Origin: Heliocidaris erythrogramma
Lineage: Eukaryota; Echinodermata; Echinoidea; Camarodonta; Echinometridae
Length of the DNA stretch: 64,000 nt
Direction of reading: 5' to 3'
Assembly (NCBI GenBank): GCA_025617745.1
Contig: CM046873.1
Span: 29,525,410 to 29,589,409, forward strand
The notes below the pieces were generated by a model that saw nothing but the letters and a program-made list of their open reading frames with translations, was not told where the DNA came from and ran no database searches. Below are positions 53,459 through 62,790 of this stretch, piece by piece. Every line of letters begins with the position of its first letter. Within the stretch, counting starts at the first letter, position 1. A program made the translations under genes and the position numbers.

Positions 53459-54652
53459 TCTTATAATATAATACACTAAGGATTTCGGGCTCTTTTTTTG
53501 GTTCAAATAGGCTCCTCCCCTGGCCCTTTCGGTCCCCGCCTTTTGGTACCCACGGGTGGGGAAGGGTTCTTAGGGTGGTGGGAGGCACTTCTTGAGGGCT
53601 GACGTCCCGTCCATATTTCATAAATTCATTTTTAAACATTCAATTTCCGCAGGGAGTAGGCCTAATAATTCTAACAACCCATGAAGCGGGTTTGTAGCGG
53701 TTTGTAGCTTCATGCAACCCAGCCCATGCCCTTTCCCTGTGAAAGGGGATGTATGCCAAAGAACAGCATGGCCATATCCGCATGCATCCATGGCTTCAGC
53801 ATACAGTACAGTATTATACACACGTGTTAGATCGTTCGCACGCAGAGAGCTCCATCATTTGAAGCTTCATGGTCACACACACAGTTTAGTGTGTATATGT
53901 TTCACGACGATCGCTACCGGTACGGTATAGTCTGCAAGCACAGACCCTAATTTGACACTTTATCAGAAAATCTGATAAGAATTCCTTCGAAAATATTTCC
54001 ATAATGATTATGAATACGTATAATGATATTAATCCCTTCTCCCCTCGCCCTGGGGGTGATGGGATGACAATGGAATGGGGGGAGCGGGAAGGGGGGGGGG
54101 GTAGTAGGGGGAAGTCAATCCGTCGGTCCTCCCAAGACCCATATAAGGGGGCCATAATCCCCCTGAAAATAAAATGACAAATTCATTTTTCTCATTTTTG
54201 CATCCTTTACAGGGGACGTACCGCTAATTATGGATGTTACTCTGAGTATTAATAAACCACAGAAACATGGCAAGATCAAATCGCTCCCTCTAGGTCTATG
54301 CATGGATATTCTACTCGAACATTATTATATCCATATCATCAATTTTCATCAAGATTAAAAGGAATTTTCTTCAGAACTCATGCAAGCTTTGGATGAATAA
54401 GACATATTCACATGATCAGGGGCGGATCCAGAATTTAATATAAGGCGGGGGGGGGGGGGGGGGGTGGGGATGGCACGGGCCAGAAGCACCCCTCCCCTGG
54501 GTCCGCCAATGGACATGTAAATACTTCTTGGTAAAAATAACTTTACCCGACTTTTTTATTTATTCACTTGATTATTGTAACAAATATACGGTACGGTGAT
54601 TAATCATAAACACAGCTAGCGCCCGTGGATGTCCACGGGCTGCTTCTGCTAG
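53459..54652 (+). mobile_element. Non-autonomous Helitron
   Basis: Starts TCTTATAATATAATACACTA after an A, ends CTAG before a T, within a TA repeat that is split to 53411-53458 and 54653-54669. Near the 3' end a 9-bp stem (GCCCGTGGA 54621-54629, TCCACGGGC 54632-54640) with a 2-nt loop lies 8 nt before CTAG. 5'-TC, 3' hairpin, CTRR and A/T insertion without target duplication are the Helitron hallmarks. No Rep/helicase. It carries a G run (about 54448-54464). Confidence 0.85.
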
Positions 54653-54696
54653 TATATATATATATATATATGTTTTGAACACCTTCAATGTCAACT

Positions 54697-54770
54697 CGTT
54701 CTCGCAGGTACATCGTTAAGTCTGAGGACTGGCAATATCGAGGACCCAGGTTCGATTCCTAGCTTTGTCA
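54697..54770 (+). repeat. tRNA-like SINE fragment
   Basis: GGTTCGATTCC (54749-54759) is a canonical pol III B box; CGCAGGTACATCG about 40 nt upstream resembles an A box. No proper anticodon arm, so a tRNA-derived repeat and not a tRNA gene. Confidence 0.45.
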
Positions 54771-55136
54771 TTTGTCGTTTGTTTCATTTGTTACTACTGT
54801 TTTCTCTCTACAGAATTACAGATATAATATGGAAAAGGCTGAGGAGACAGAGAAAACAGAGACAGAGAGATTTTTACTCAACCCCCATTAAAAATTTTAG
54901 GTGGCTGTCGCAAAAGGAACTCCTTCCCCAATGGTGAGAACACTACATTTCTTAGGGTTGAATCTAAGCAGCCATTTGTCAGACCAGCATTTGAGCCTAT
55001 CAAGATCCCTCTGAAGGGCAATACAATCATTCTCATCTGTTATGGACTTGAAAGTCTTTGTGTCATCAGCAAATAGATATACACTACTCTCAGAAATCAT
55101 GTCAGGTAGATCATTTATATACAACACAAACAACAC

Positions 55137-55581
55137 TAGACTGAAAATTCTGTCTCTCGTTCGTTAGCTCTTCACTTAGAGACAGAAACGGCGGTATCAC
55201 TCTGCTGTGCAAACCGAGTACACATTGTCTTACACACTATAACAGTTTGAATACGGCTGGAAGATTTTCAAACGGAGAAAACCTTGGACCCTGAATTACC
55301 TGAAAAAGGAGCATTAAACATGTTAAAAGGAATAAAACAGTCAAATTGGTAAGTTGAACATGTTCGTTTAAGTATAGAGCCTAGGCCTAATCTATTTAAT
55401 TTACACAAATACTTTTAAAAATCGTAATATTCACATTTTAACAACTACATGCCTACTGCTCCTCGGTGATCAGTGAGTTTGCACAGGCGTGTGTACGGAG
55501 CGTTTCTTTCTCTAGTCTAAGTGAAGAGCCGACCCTATCCAAATAAGAGGTTAACGAACGAGAGACAGAATTTTCGGTCTA
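55137..55581. mobile_element. TIR element with 9-bp target duplication, inserted in the LINE
   Basis: Termini TAGACTGAAAATTCTGTCTC... (55137 on) and the inverse of TAGACCGAAAATTCTGTCTC... (ending 55581), about 30 bp with one mismatch. Target duplication AAACAACAC at 55128-55136 and 55582-55590. It splits the reverse transcriptase right after the SGIPQGSVLGP motif. 9-bp duplication suggests Mutator-like or Merlin-like; no transposase present. Confidence 0.85.
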
Positions 55582-55885
55582 AAACAACACGGGCCCAAGA
55601 ACACTACCTTGTGGAATTCCACTTGCAACAAGATCCCAACTGGAATATTCTCTATTCACACATACACGCTGTCTTCTCCCAACTAGAAATGCTTCATTTT
55701 AACCACCAACTCACTTTACATGCTTTTATGCCATAGCTAAACAATTTGTTCTTATAAATTTTGATTAAATATTTTGCACATTTACTTTTTAGAAGACGAG
55801 GAATGACACAGGACTACTGAATGAAGGAATACAAAAACATATCCAATCATTTTTAAGCAAAATCTTTAGAATCGCAAATATAACT

Positions 55886-56834
55886 GGGGCCGTATTCTGA
55901 AAACGGTGTTATCTTTTATGTTAGTAAAACGATGTTAATTGTCATAACAAATAAAAATCAGGACAAGTCATTGGTTTAATGATTGCGCAAAGATGGCTGT
56001 GCCCACTCCCGGGTACATTTCTGTAAAATAGTTGGTATTTTCTGTCGCATGTACTAAAGGTATGGGGGGAAAATAAGATAAATATTTTAAATACTTGCTT
56101 TCAAATTCAGCCCTTAAAAATCTCACTCCTACCTCAAATGGCCGTTAGGAAGAACTTTTGATATTTTCAGCAAAATCCAAAGTCAAAATCTTGTCCAAAA
56201 CCGGAGAAATCCCCGCCGATTTGTTTCGCGATCGCGTGTTGTTTACAAACTGCCGATGTCTTAGACTAAAATCGGCCAATATAATTTTTGTCCACGAAGA
56301 AACTCGGGATCGCAAGGGCACATCGATCTTTACGATCGCGCACACAGAAAATCGGAACTTTTCCGTGTACGCCATAGGGACCGAATTTTTGAGGACAAAA
56401 CTCTTTTGGGGAGATGTCAGCGCCCGCGGCGACCAGGAAATGTACACAATGACTCCGATAGCTCGTTTCGCGAGAATCAACAGTAAATTGCGGATTTCAT
56501 TTTTGTAAATATCTTTTCCAACATTGGTGAGTTGAATTTATTGTATTTCTTGGATATTTTGGGGTCGGTTTTTGAAAATTAAATGCCGATTTTGAGTGAA
56601 TATTGGTGACTTTTGTGCAGTGGTGTTTTAAAAAGATGAGGTGTATGACTGCCTACATTATACACACGAAGTATAGGAATGTACCTATGAGTGGCTGTGC
56701 CCGCGTAAAGTTAACAGAGACATCTGCGCAAGCACCAATGATTAGTGTTTATTGCGCGGAATTTCAATTTGTTATGACAATTAACACAGTTTTCCTTAAC
56801 ACAAAAGATAACACAGTTTTCAGAATACCGCCCC
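55886..56834. mobile_element. TIR element GGGGCCGTATTCTGAAAAC
   Basis: Left end GGGGCCGTATTCTGAAAACG then GTTATCTTTT; right end AAAAGATAACACAG, TTTTCAGAATACCGCCCC. The interior 56145-56508 is CpG-rich with open frames of 111 (-) and 116 (+) codons that overlap almost fully. Target duplication not resolved. Confidence 0.7.
56158..56508 (+). CDS. Unrecognised frame inside the TIR element, doubtful
   Basis: 116 codons, MIFSAKSKVKILSKTGEIPA..., with no family recognised. An equally long antisense frame covers the same bases, so at most one is real. It might be cargo or a transposase scrap. Confidence 0.15.
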   Translation: MIFSAKSKVKILSKTGEIPADLFRDRVLFTNCRCLRLKSANIIFVHEETRDRKGTSIFTIAHTENRNFSVYAIGTEFLRTKLFWGDVSARGDQEMYTMTPIARFARINSKLRISFL

Positions 56835-57568
56835 TGGAGTCTAAACCCATACACACACTACAGAGGCACGTCTAATATCGCCGTACCGGTACCTGTCCCG
56901 TTAGAATCTGTCCTCTGTCCGCACATAATCAGTGACACTGACACAGTCATGACAGTGCAGAGCCATCACTGAAACAGCTCCGTAAGTCGCCATACAGCAT
57001 ATTTCCCTCAGAATTTATATTTTCTATGTCTAAGACAGATAAGTGATGAACATATCGTACCGTACTTACGTCTAAATTTTGGGACAGAAACCCAACAAAA
57101 TTGAACTCCAAAGGCATCGACGCTCCTCCATGTTTTGATAATCAACGATCATAATCGTATGCATGGTATATACGGTGCTCAAGTTCCGGTACATGTACTG
57201 CAGTCTCCCGTCCGGCCGCTCCAAGGGTGTAAATGCAGGGATGGGGGACTTGTGAGCTCTTCTTGCAAAATATTGTCACACATTCCTCTCTACTCTTTCT
57301 GCATGCATCGTTTATTAGTTTAATGTCCGTCTCTTTCTCTCTGTTTTTCGTATTTAATTCTCTTTGTATTCCTTTGTCTGTTTGTCTCAATATATGTCGT
57401 TTTCTGCGGTGCATGTTCCCACCCCCCTCTCCCCCGGCTCTCCCTCTCAGATCTGTAATGTGGGCCCTTTTCCCTCCATATTTTTCTGTATTGTTCACCC
57501 ATATTCTTGTTATTTTCGCAAGTTCCCTTTCTGTCGGGCACTATTGGGTCAGAGACTGCAGAGATATT
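56835..57568. other. Unassigned spacer
   Basis: No gene or repeat recognised. It could hold the NKIRAS promoter or non-coding first exon (the gene points away from here), but no signal decides. Confidence 0.35.
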
Positions 57569-58258
57569 TGTTGCGGTTGGTCACTACTTATAAGGCGAGA
57601 TGGGAATAAGAAGCAATCACCACTTACCGACTTTATGCGTGCAGGGGTTAACCGGACATGGATCCTCCAAAATGCCAAAAGTTTCCAAATATTGCACAAT
57701 CCGATTCAAATATATATTTACACAGGTATCACCACAGAAATGATCACAAAACTACTTGGCTAGCACAAGCGAGATTTGGACTGTTCTCTGAGTGAATTGC
57801 AGAGAATAATATGATGAAATAGAAATTTATCCAGGTGAGATGATGGAGTATAGAATGTAAAGTAGAGAATTGTAGAAATTGCTCCAATTGAAGTGCAGGA
57901 AACAAATTCAGAAGTGAAGAGATGACATCCTCAAATTAACGTGTTAACTCGATGAGAAAACTTTGAGAAGTGTGTCTAGCAAAGATGGAGATGAAAAGTG
58001 TTTGTTCTTATCCCTTGCTAGTGTGGCAGGATGAAGAAGAAAGGGAGTATTGTTGAAAATCCTTGAATTGAGGGTGAGTCATTAATGTGCGATGGGCATG
58101 GCCATGCAGCTGACCACTTGTTGATAGATAAATGTGATAACATAGGGGTGGTCGTGATTGCTGGTATAAAGGGCAATGTCCTCTCAAAATGACTTTGTAC
58201 AATAAGTGAAAGTGAGAAATTAAAGAAAAGATGAAGTGAGGATGAGGAAAATACTACA
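57569..58258 (-). repeat. 3' LTR
   Basis: 690 bp, same sequence with three substitutions seen by eye and the 10-bp deletion. The 64-codon frame at the same place in each LTR is not a gene. Confidence 0.92.
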
Positions 58259-58338
58259 TCAGCCCCCTCCTAGAACGTTGAATAAAAATGAAACGGTCGA
58301 TAATTGAGAAAATAGTCCGAATGAAATAAAATAATATC
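58259..58338 (-). promoter_or_regulatory. Polypurine tract region before the 3' LTR
   Basis: On the - strand AGGAGGGGGCTGA stands just before the 3' LTR TGTAGTA, the expected plus-strand primer. Confidence 0.7.
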
Positions 58339-58974
58339 TCATTTGAAATTCCAAACTTGAACATAGCGTTTGGGAAAGTGTACTCTTCTGCCGGAGCGAG
58401 TTTGTCTGACTTCGGGCTTGGCAGGAGGAGTGATAGAGGGAGGTTGAGGCTGAGAGGTTGGTGTAGTAGGCGCTTGTGAAGGTTTAGGGTCCTTTGAGAG
58501 TGTTGGACCAGGGTTGGTAGTACTAGTAGATTTGACGGGCGAGTCCAAGTATGCAGGTTTCAAACGGTCGAGACTGACGCTGTCTTGTTTTCCTTTGAGT
58601 TGGATGATGAAAAACTTGTCAGTTCGTCTGATGACTTCGAATGGGCCGTCGTATGGTGGTTGGAGAGGTTTCTTGACTGCATCATGTCGCACAAATACAT
58701 GGGTGCATGTTGTGAGATCAGGATGGACCTGTGGTTTGCGTTGTTGAGCACGGGTGGGTTGAGGTCTGAGGTTCTGCATTTGTCTCCGTAGTCGGTGGAT
58801 GTAGTTGCTAGGGTCCAAATCACAATCATTCTGACTAGGCGCTACAAACTGACCTGGCAATCTTATTGTTGTTCTTTCCCTGGTTGTTAGAGATATTTTT
58901 GAATTTGCAGGGCGGTACGCATTTGTTGGCTTTAGAATCGAAACGCCAGTGGTAGTAACAGTAGTCTCCAGCAT
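58339..58974 (-). pseudogene. Integrase C-terminal remnant of the LTR retrotransposon
   Basis: 211 codons. Contains LPGQFVAPS, HVFVRHDAVKKPLQPPYDGP, FEVIRRTDKFFIIQLKG and VSLDRLKPAYL, the C-terminal integrase region of Ty3/Gypsy pol, then a Pro/Thr-rich tail ending RSGRRVHFPKRY. The catalytic DDE core is missing, so it cannot act alone. Confidence 0.85.
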
Positions 58975-59275
58975 GTTGATGTGAGCGGGACTGGCTAGCT
59001 TGGTTTGAATGCTGTGATGATTTGTCTTTACTACTTTTGCTCCTATTGGTTTGACTTTTTTGAGATTGGGAAGTCAAAGTTTGAATTAGAATTGAGAGCT
59101 GTAAGATTTGTGCTCGCATTTGTTGAATGGTAGGAGTTGACTGAGTAGAAGAAGTAGGGTGACTTTGATTGTCAGTCGACATGTTGAGGAGATGAAAAAT
59201 GAGCAGACCATATAAATGAAGAAAGGAAGACAATAAATGAAAACAATTTGACGAAGGATGTATGCTACTCAGCAC
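58835..59275 (-). pseudogene. gag remnant of the LTR retrotransposon
   Basis: 146 codons. Leader-like start, Ser/Gln-rich middle, then DYCYYHWRFDSKANKCVPPC, the conserved C-x2-H...C..PC end of gag in many metazoan Ty3/Gypsy elements. The capsid core is absent. It runs directly toward the integrase remnant. Confidence 0.7.
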
Positions 59276-59309
59276 GTTGGTCGGGTTTAGATCACGTCGG
59301 GGTCACCAG

Positions 59310-60009
59310 TGTAGCGGTTGGTCACTACTTACACTGACTTATAAGGCGAGATGGGAATAAGAAGCAATCACCACTTACCGACTTTATGCGTGCAGGGGTT
59401 AACCGGACATGGATCCTCCAAAATTCCAAAAGTTTCCAAATATTGCACAATCCGATTCAAATATATATTTACACAGGTATCACCACAGAAATGATCACAA
59501 AACTACTTGGCTAGCACAAGCGAGATTTGGACTGTTCTCTGAGTGAATTGCAGAGAATAATATGATGAAATAGAAATTTATCCAGGTGAGATGATGGAGT
59601 ATAGAATGTAAAGTAGAGAATTGTAGAAATTGCTCCAATTGAAGTGCAGGAAACAAATTCAGAAGTGAAGAGATGACATCCTCAAATTAACGTGTTAACT
59701 CGATGAGAAAACTTTGAGAAGTGTGTCTAGCAAAGATGGAGATGAAAAGTGTTTGTTCTTATCCCTTGCTAGTGTGGCAGGATGAAGAAGAAAGGGAGTA
59801 TTGTTGAAAGTCCTTGAATTGAGGGTGAGTCATTAATGTGCGATGGGCATGGCCATGCAGCTGACCACTTGTTGATAGATAAATGTGATAACATAGGGGT
59901 GGTCGTGATTGCTGGTATAAAGGGCAATGTCCTCTCAAAATGACTTTGTACAATAAGTGAAAGTGAGAAATTAAAGAAAAGATGAAGTGAGGATGAGGAA
60001 AATACTACA
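59310..60009 (-). repeat. 5' LTR
   Basis: 700 bp, begins TGTAGTATTTTCC and ends CAACCGCTACA on the - strand. Compared with the other LTR it has 10 extra bases (CACTGACTTA region near 59333). Confidence 0.92.
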
Positions 60010-60069
60010 TATTCAAAAGTAAATTAGGAAAGTGATATAGATCAGGGGCCGGGTACTTTGGAAGATAAG

Positions 60070-61062
60070 GATCGAGAAAAGGGCCGAGGAGACTGGAGGA
60101 GGATGAGGAGGAGAGGAGGAGGAGGAGGAGAGGAGGAGGAGAGGAGGAGAGGCCGAGGAGAGGAGGAGGAGGAGGAGCGGGAGCGGAGGAGGAGCAGAGG
60201 AGAAGCAGAGGAGGAGGAGAGTAGGAGGAGGAGCAGGAGGAGGAGGAGAGGAGGATGAGAAGAGGAGGAGGAGGAGGAGGGGAAAGAGAGGAGCGTAGGA
60301 GGAGGAGGAGGAGCGGAGGAGGAGGGGGAAGGAGGAGGAGGAGGAGGAGGAGAGGGGGAAGGAGGAGGGGGAAGGAGGAGGGGGAAGGAGGAGAGGATGA
60401 GCGGAGGAGGAGAGGAGGAGGAGGGTAGAGGAGCGTAGGAGTGGAGGTGGAGGTGATGGAGGAGGGGGAAGGAGAAGGAGGGGAAGGAGGAGGAGGAGAG
60501 GTGGAGAGGAGGAGGAGAGGAAGGAGGAGATGAGGGGAGCAGGAGGAGAGGGGGAGCAGGAGAGGAGGAGGGGAGGAGGAGAGGAGGAGCAGAGAAGAAA
60601 TAAGGGGGGAAGCGGAGGAGGGGAAGGAGGTAGAGGACGAGGAGGAGGGGAGGAGGAGGAGGGGAGGAGGAGGAGGAGGGGAAGGAGTGAGGGGGAGGGG
60701 AAGGAGGAGGGGGAGGAGGGGAAGAAGGAGGGGAAGGAGGAGGGGAAGGAGGAGGGGAAGGAGAAGGGGAAGGAGGAGAGGGGGAAGGAGGAGAGGAGGA
60801 GGAGGAGGGGAAGGATGAGCGGAGGAGAAGGAGAAGGAGGAGGGGAAGGAGGGGAAGGAGGAGGGGAAGGAGGAGGGGAAGGAGGAGGGGGAAGGAGGAG
60901 GGGAAAGGAGGAGGGGAAAGGTGGAGGGGAAAGGTGGAGGGGAAGGAGGAGAAGGAGGAGGGGAAGGAGGGGAAGGAGGAGGGGAAGGCTTCACATCCAA
61001 GGAGGGGAAGGAGGAGGGGAAGGAGGAGGGGAGGGGAAGGAGGGGGAAGGAGGTGCTTGTCG
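60070..61062. repeat. Polypurine (GGA-rich) minisatellite
   Basis: About 1 kb of GGAGGA, GGAGGGGGAA and GGGGAAGGAGGA units, almost free of pyrimidines. It starts 60 bp from the LTR element. The 413-codon Ser/Pro/Leu frame on the - strand and Arg/Glu/Gly frames on the + strand are artefacts. Confidence 0.9.
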
Positions 61063-61648
61063 ATATTAGTCGTGGAGAATTATGAGGAAGGTTGCTTAAT
61101 TGCGCTCTGATAGAATAGAGAGATGGTGAGAGAGAACGAGAGAGAGGGAAATTGAGAGACAAATAATGCATTATATAGCATTTGCAGACATTCTGAATAT
61201 GATCCTGGCTTAGAGCTTCCATGCCATAGTCATTAATCATGTACAAAATTTTCTTATCTTTGATTACACTGAGACACGAAAAAATCTATTAAATTCAACC
61301 AAATTTTCAAGAAATTTATTGCTTTAATATTAAAGGTCCCCTTTTATGAAATTATAATTCTTGGTATTTTGTACATGCATCTCATCTAAATTGAAAAATC
61401 ACATCCGTTTGCAATAAATACGTATCAAAATATTTTTAAAATAATATTTCCCCCAGGTATTCATGTCCAAAACAGTCTTTTAAGCTCCGCCCCCTTTTAA
61501 ACCCCGAATTCTCGTTCCGCGAGCATGATTGACGTGTGACGTCACAAACCGACATTGCCAATGCTTGTTTACAATATTGCCTATGTATTACATGTGCAAA
61601 CTAACTTGCTGTTGTGTATACCACCTCGAAAACCACCTCTAAAAAAGT
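61063..61648. other. Region upstream of the THAP frame, possible promoter
   Basis: A TTAATATTAAAGGTCCCC motif at 61325-61342 may be a transposon end. TGACGTCAC (a CRE palindrome) lies near 61537, about 110 bp before the THAP ATG. Otherwise nothing. Confidence 0.35.
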
Positions 61649-61885
61649 ATGCCGCAACGCTGCGTTGTTGCAGGTTGCAGTAACACCACAAAGGAGGGTG
61701 TCAGTCTACATTTATTCCCTAAAGACCCAAATATAAGAAGGAAATGGACCGCAAAAGTAAAATTAACTCGCGCCCATTGGAAGGGGCCGAGTGAGCACAG
61801 TGTTGTGTGCTCCGAGCACTTTTGTGCGGAGGACTTCGTCGATAGCACGGGGCTGCGTATGGCATCAAGAAGAGGCCGTCCCTGA
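61649..61885 (+). CDS. THAP-domain protein, short (first exon or element remnant)
   Basis: 78 codons covering one complete THAP zinc finger: MPQRCVVAGCSNTTKEGVSL, HLFPKD, Trp33, VVCSEHFCAEDF. Zinc ligands Cys5, Cys10, Cys54, His57; Pro24, Trp33 and Phe58 also fit. THAP domains bind DNA in transposases and in host factors. The frame ends right after GLRMASRRGRP, where intact proteins continue to an AVPT-like box, so it is either a first exon with missed donor or a truncated copy. Possible inverted TTAA-type ends at 61327 and 61971 would make it a second Kolobok-like element. Confidence 0.6.
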   Translation: MPQRCVVAGCSNTTKEGVSLHLFPKDPNIRRKWTAKVKLTRAHWKGPSEHSVVCSEHFCAEDFVDSTGLRMASRRGRP

Positions 61886-62046
61886 AACAAGTTTGATCAT
61901 ACATGTATCAATAATATGAAATTTGGCGACTGTGAGCTTTACCTCACAAGCACCTCTCTCAATTGGTCTTTAATATTAAAAATGATTTTTTTTTGTTCTT
62001 GATGAAGAAAAAGATCTTTCTCCATAAATAGTGTTATAAAAATGTT

Positions 62047-62240
62047 TATCATGGTAGAGTGGAAACTCAGTATAAAGAGGTCTGATACAACAATATTCCT
62101 GATATAACAAGGCAATATTTTGGTCTCAACTCTTTATATTCTTTTTTTTTAAAACTGATATAACGAGATTCTGGATTTAACCAGGTAATTTTAATAGTCC
62201 CAAGGACCTCGTTATACTAAGTTTCCACCGTATATTTAAT
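62047..62240. repeat. MITE with GTGGAAACT ends
   Basis: TAGAGTGGAAACTCAGTATA on the left and TATACTAAGTTTCCACCGTA on the right are imperfect inverted ends with TA on both sides, as in Tc1/mariner-type MITEs. Inside, GATATAAC blocks recur. Confidence 0.65.
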
Positions 62241-62300
62241 ATTGATTTTTGTTACCACCCTGAATGTAGTGAAAATGTAACGGGCAATTTTCAACCTACA

Positions 62301-62317
62301 ACCCCCCCCCCCCCCCC
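62301..62317. repeat. Poly-C run
   Basis: Long C homopolymer. Confidence 0.85.
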
Positions 62318-62420
62318 TCCTCCTTCGGCATGAAAAAGGGGTATACATCACAGGTACAGGTTGATTCCTACTTCTCTACCTTATACATGTAGTTCATTTG
62401 ACAGAAAATCTGTTTTCCAA

Positions 62421-62790
62421 TGATTCCCTCTCTCTCTTTTACCATTTCTTCTCTTGTGCTTTCCCTCCCTTTCTCCCTCTTTATGCCCAAAATTCTCCAC
62501 TTACACACATCTTCCCTCAACTTTTTATCTCTTTTTTCCCCCAATGATTCCCTCTCTCTCTATTTCTCCCCTTGTGCTCTCCCTCCATTTCTCCCTCTTT
62601 ATGCCAAAATTCTCCACTTTCACACATCTTCCCTCAACTTTTTTATCTCTCCCTTTTTCCCCCAGTGATTCCCTCTCTTTTTCACTATTTCTTCTCTTGT
62701 GCTTTCTGTCTCCCTTTCTCCTTCTTTTTGCCCAATATTCTCCAATTACACACATCTCCTCTCAACTTTTTATCTCTCTTTTTTTTTCTT
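62421..62790. repeat. ~122-bp tandem repeat, three units
   Basis: Units start at 62421, 62545 and 62666 with TGATTCCCTCTCT and share TTCTCCCTCTTTATGCC, TCTCCACTT.CACACATCTT and CCCTCAACTTTTTATCTC. Pyrimidine-rich; frames in it are artefacts. Confidence 0.85.

Larger units (their letters stand above)
53305..54927. mobile_element. TIR DNA transposon with 8-bp target duplication, inserted in the LINE
   Basis: 28-bp terminal inverted repeats at 53305-53332 and 54900-54927 with two mismatches, sharing GAGTTCCTTTTGCGACAGCC then ACC. Target duplication CCAATGGT at 53297-53304 and 54928-54935. No transposase. 8-bp duplications occur in hAT, P and some other superfamilies; the termini do not settle it. 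A TA microsatellite inside took a Helitron. Confidence 0.85.
52500..55741 (-). mobile_element. Dead CR1/Jockey-type LINE, split by two DNA transposons
   Basis: On the - strand, reverse transcriptase pieces appear in order: 55700-55591 (FLVGRRQRVCVNREY, SGIPQGSVLGP), 55136-54928 (VLYINDLP, FADDTK, WLLRFNPKKCSVL), 53304-52500 (SERDLGVV, INKANRLMNLIRRTF, LYKSLVRPQIEYAHAVWSPH, ENVQRRATRL). The pieces are interrupted by elements at 55137-55581 and 53305-54927. Beyond about 53190 the frame is also shifted several times. FADD is the catalytic motif. Non-functional. Confidence 0.85.
57569..60009 (-). mobile_element. Ty3/Gypsy LTR retrotransposon, internally deleted, nearly intact LTRs
   Basis: Reads on the - strand. 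5' LTR 60009-59310 (700 bp), 3' LTR 58258-57569 (690 bp); both TG...CA apart from one change at the inner terminus region. Target duplication TATT at 57565-57568 and 60010-60013. After the 5' LTR comes TGGTGACCCCGACGTGA as primer-binding-type leader; before the 3' LTR comes AGGAGGGGGC as polypurine tract. Only the end of gag and the end of integrase remain; protease, reverse transcriptase and RNase H are missing. The LTRs differ by one 10-bp indel and about three substitutions, so the insertion is young. Confidence 0.93.

Noticed and set aside
54697-54770. tRNA gene
   Set aside because: B box is good, but there is no proper anticodon stem-loop or acceptor stem; better explained as a SINE.
55521-55736. 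71-codon + strand frame
   Set aside because: Antisense to the LINE reverse transcriptase and to a TIR element end.
58008-58202. Conserved 64-codon frame present twice (also 59759-59953)
   Set aside because: Identical because it lies in both LTRs; not a gene.
60005-61246. 413-codon frame on the - strand, the longest in the window
   Set aside because: Translation of the polypurine repeat complement (Ser/Pro/Leu); no domain.
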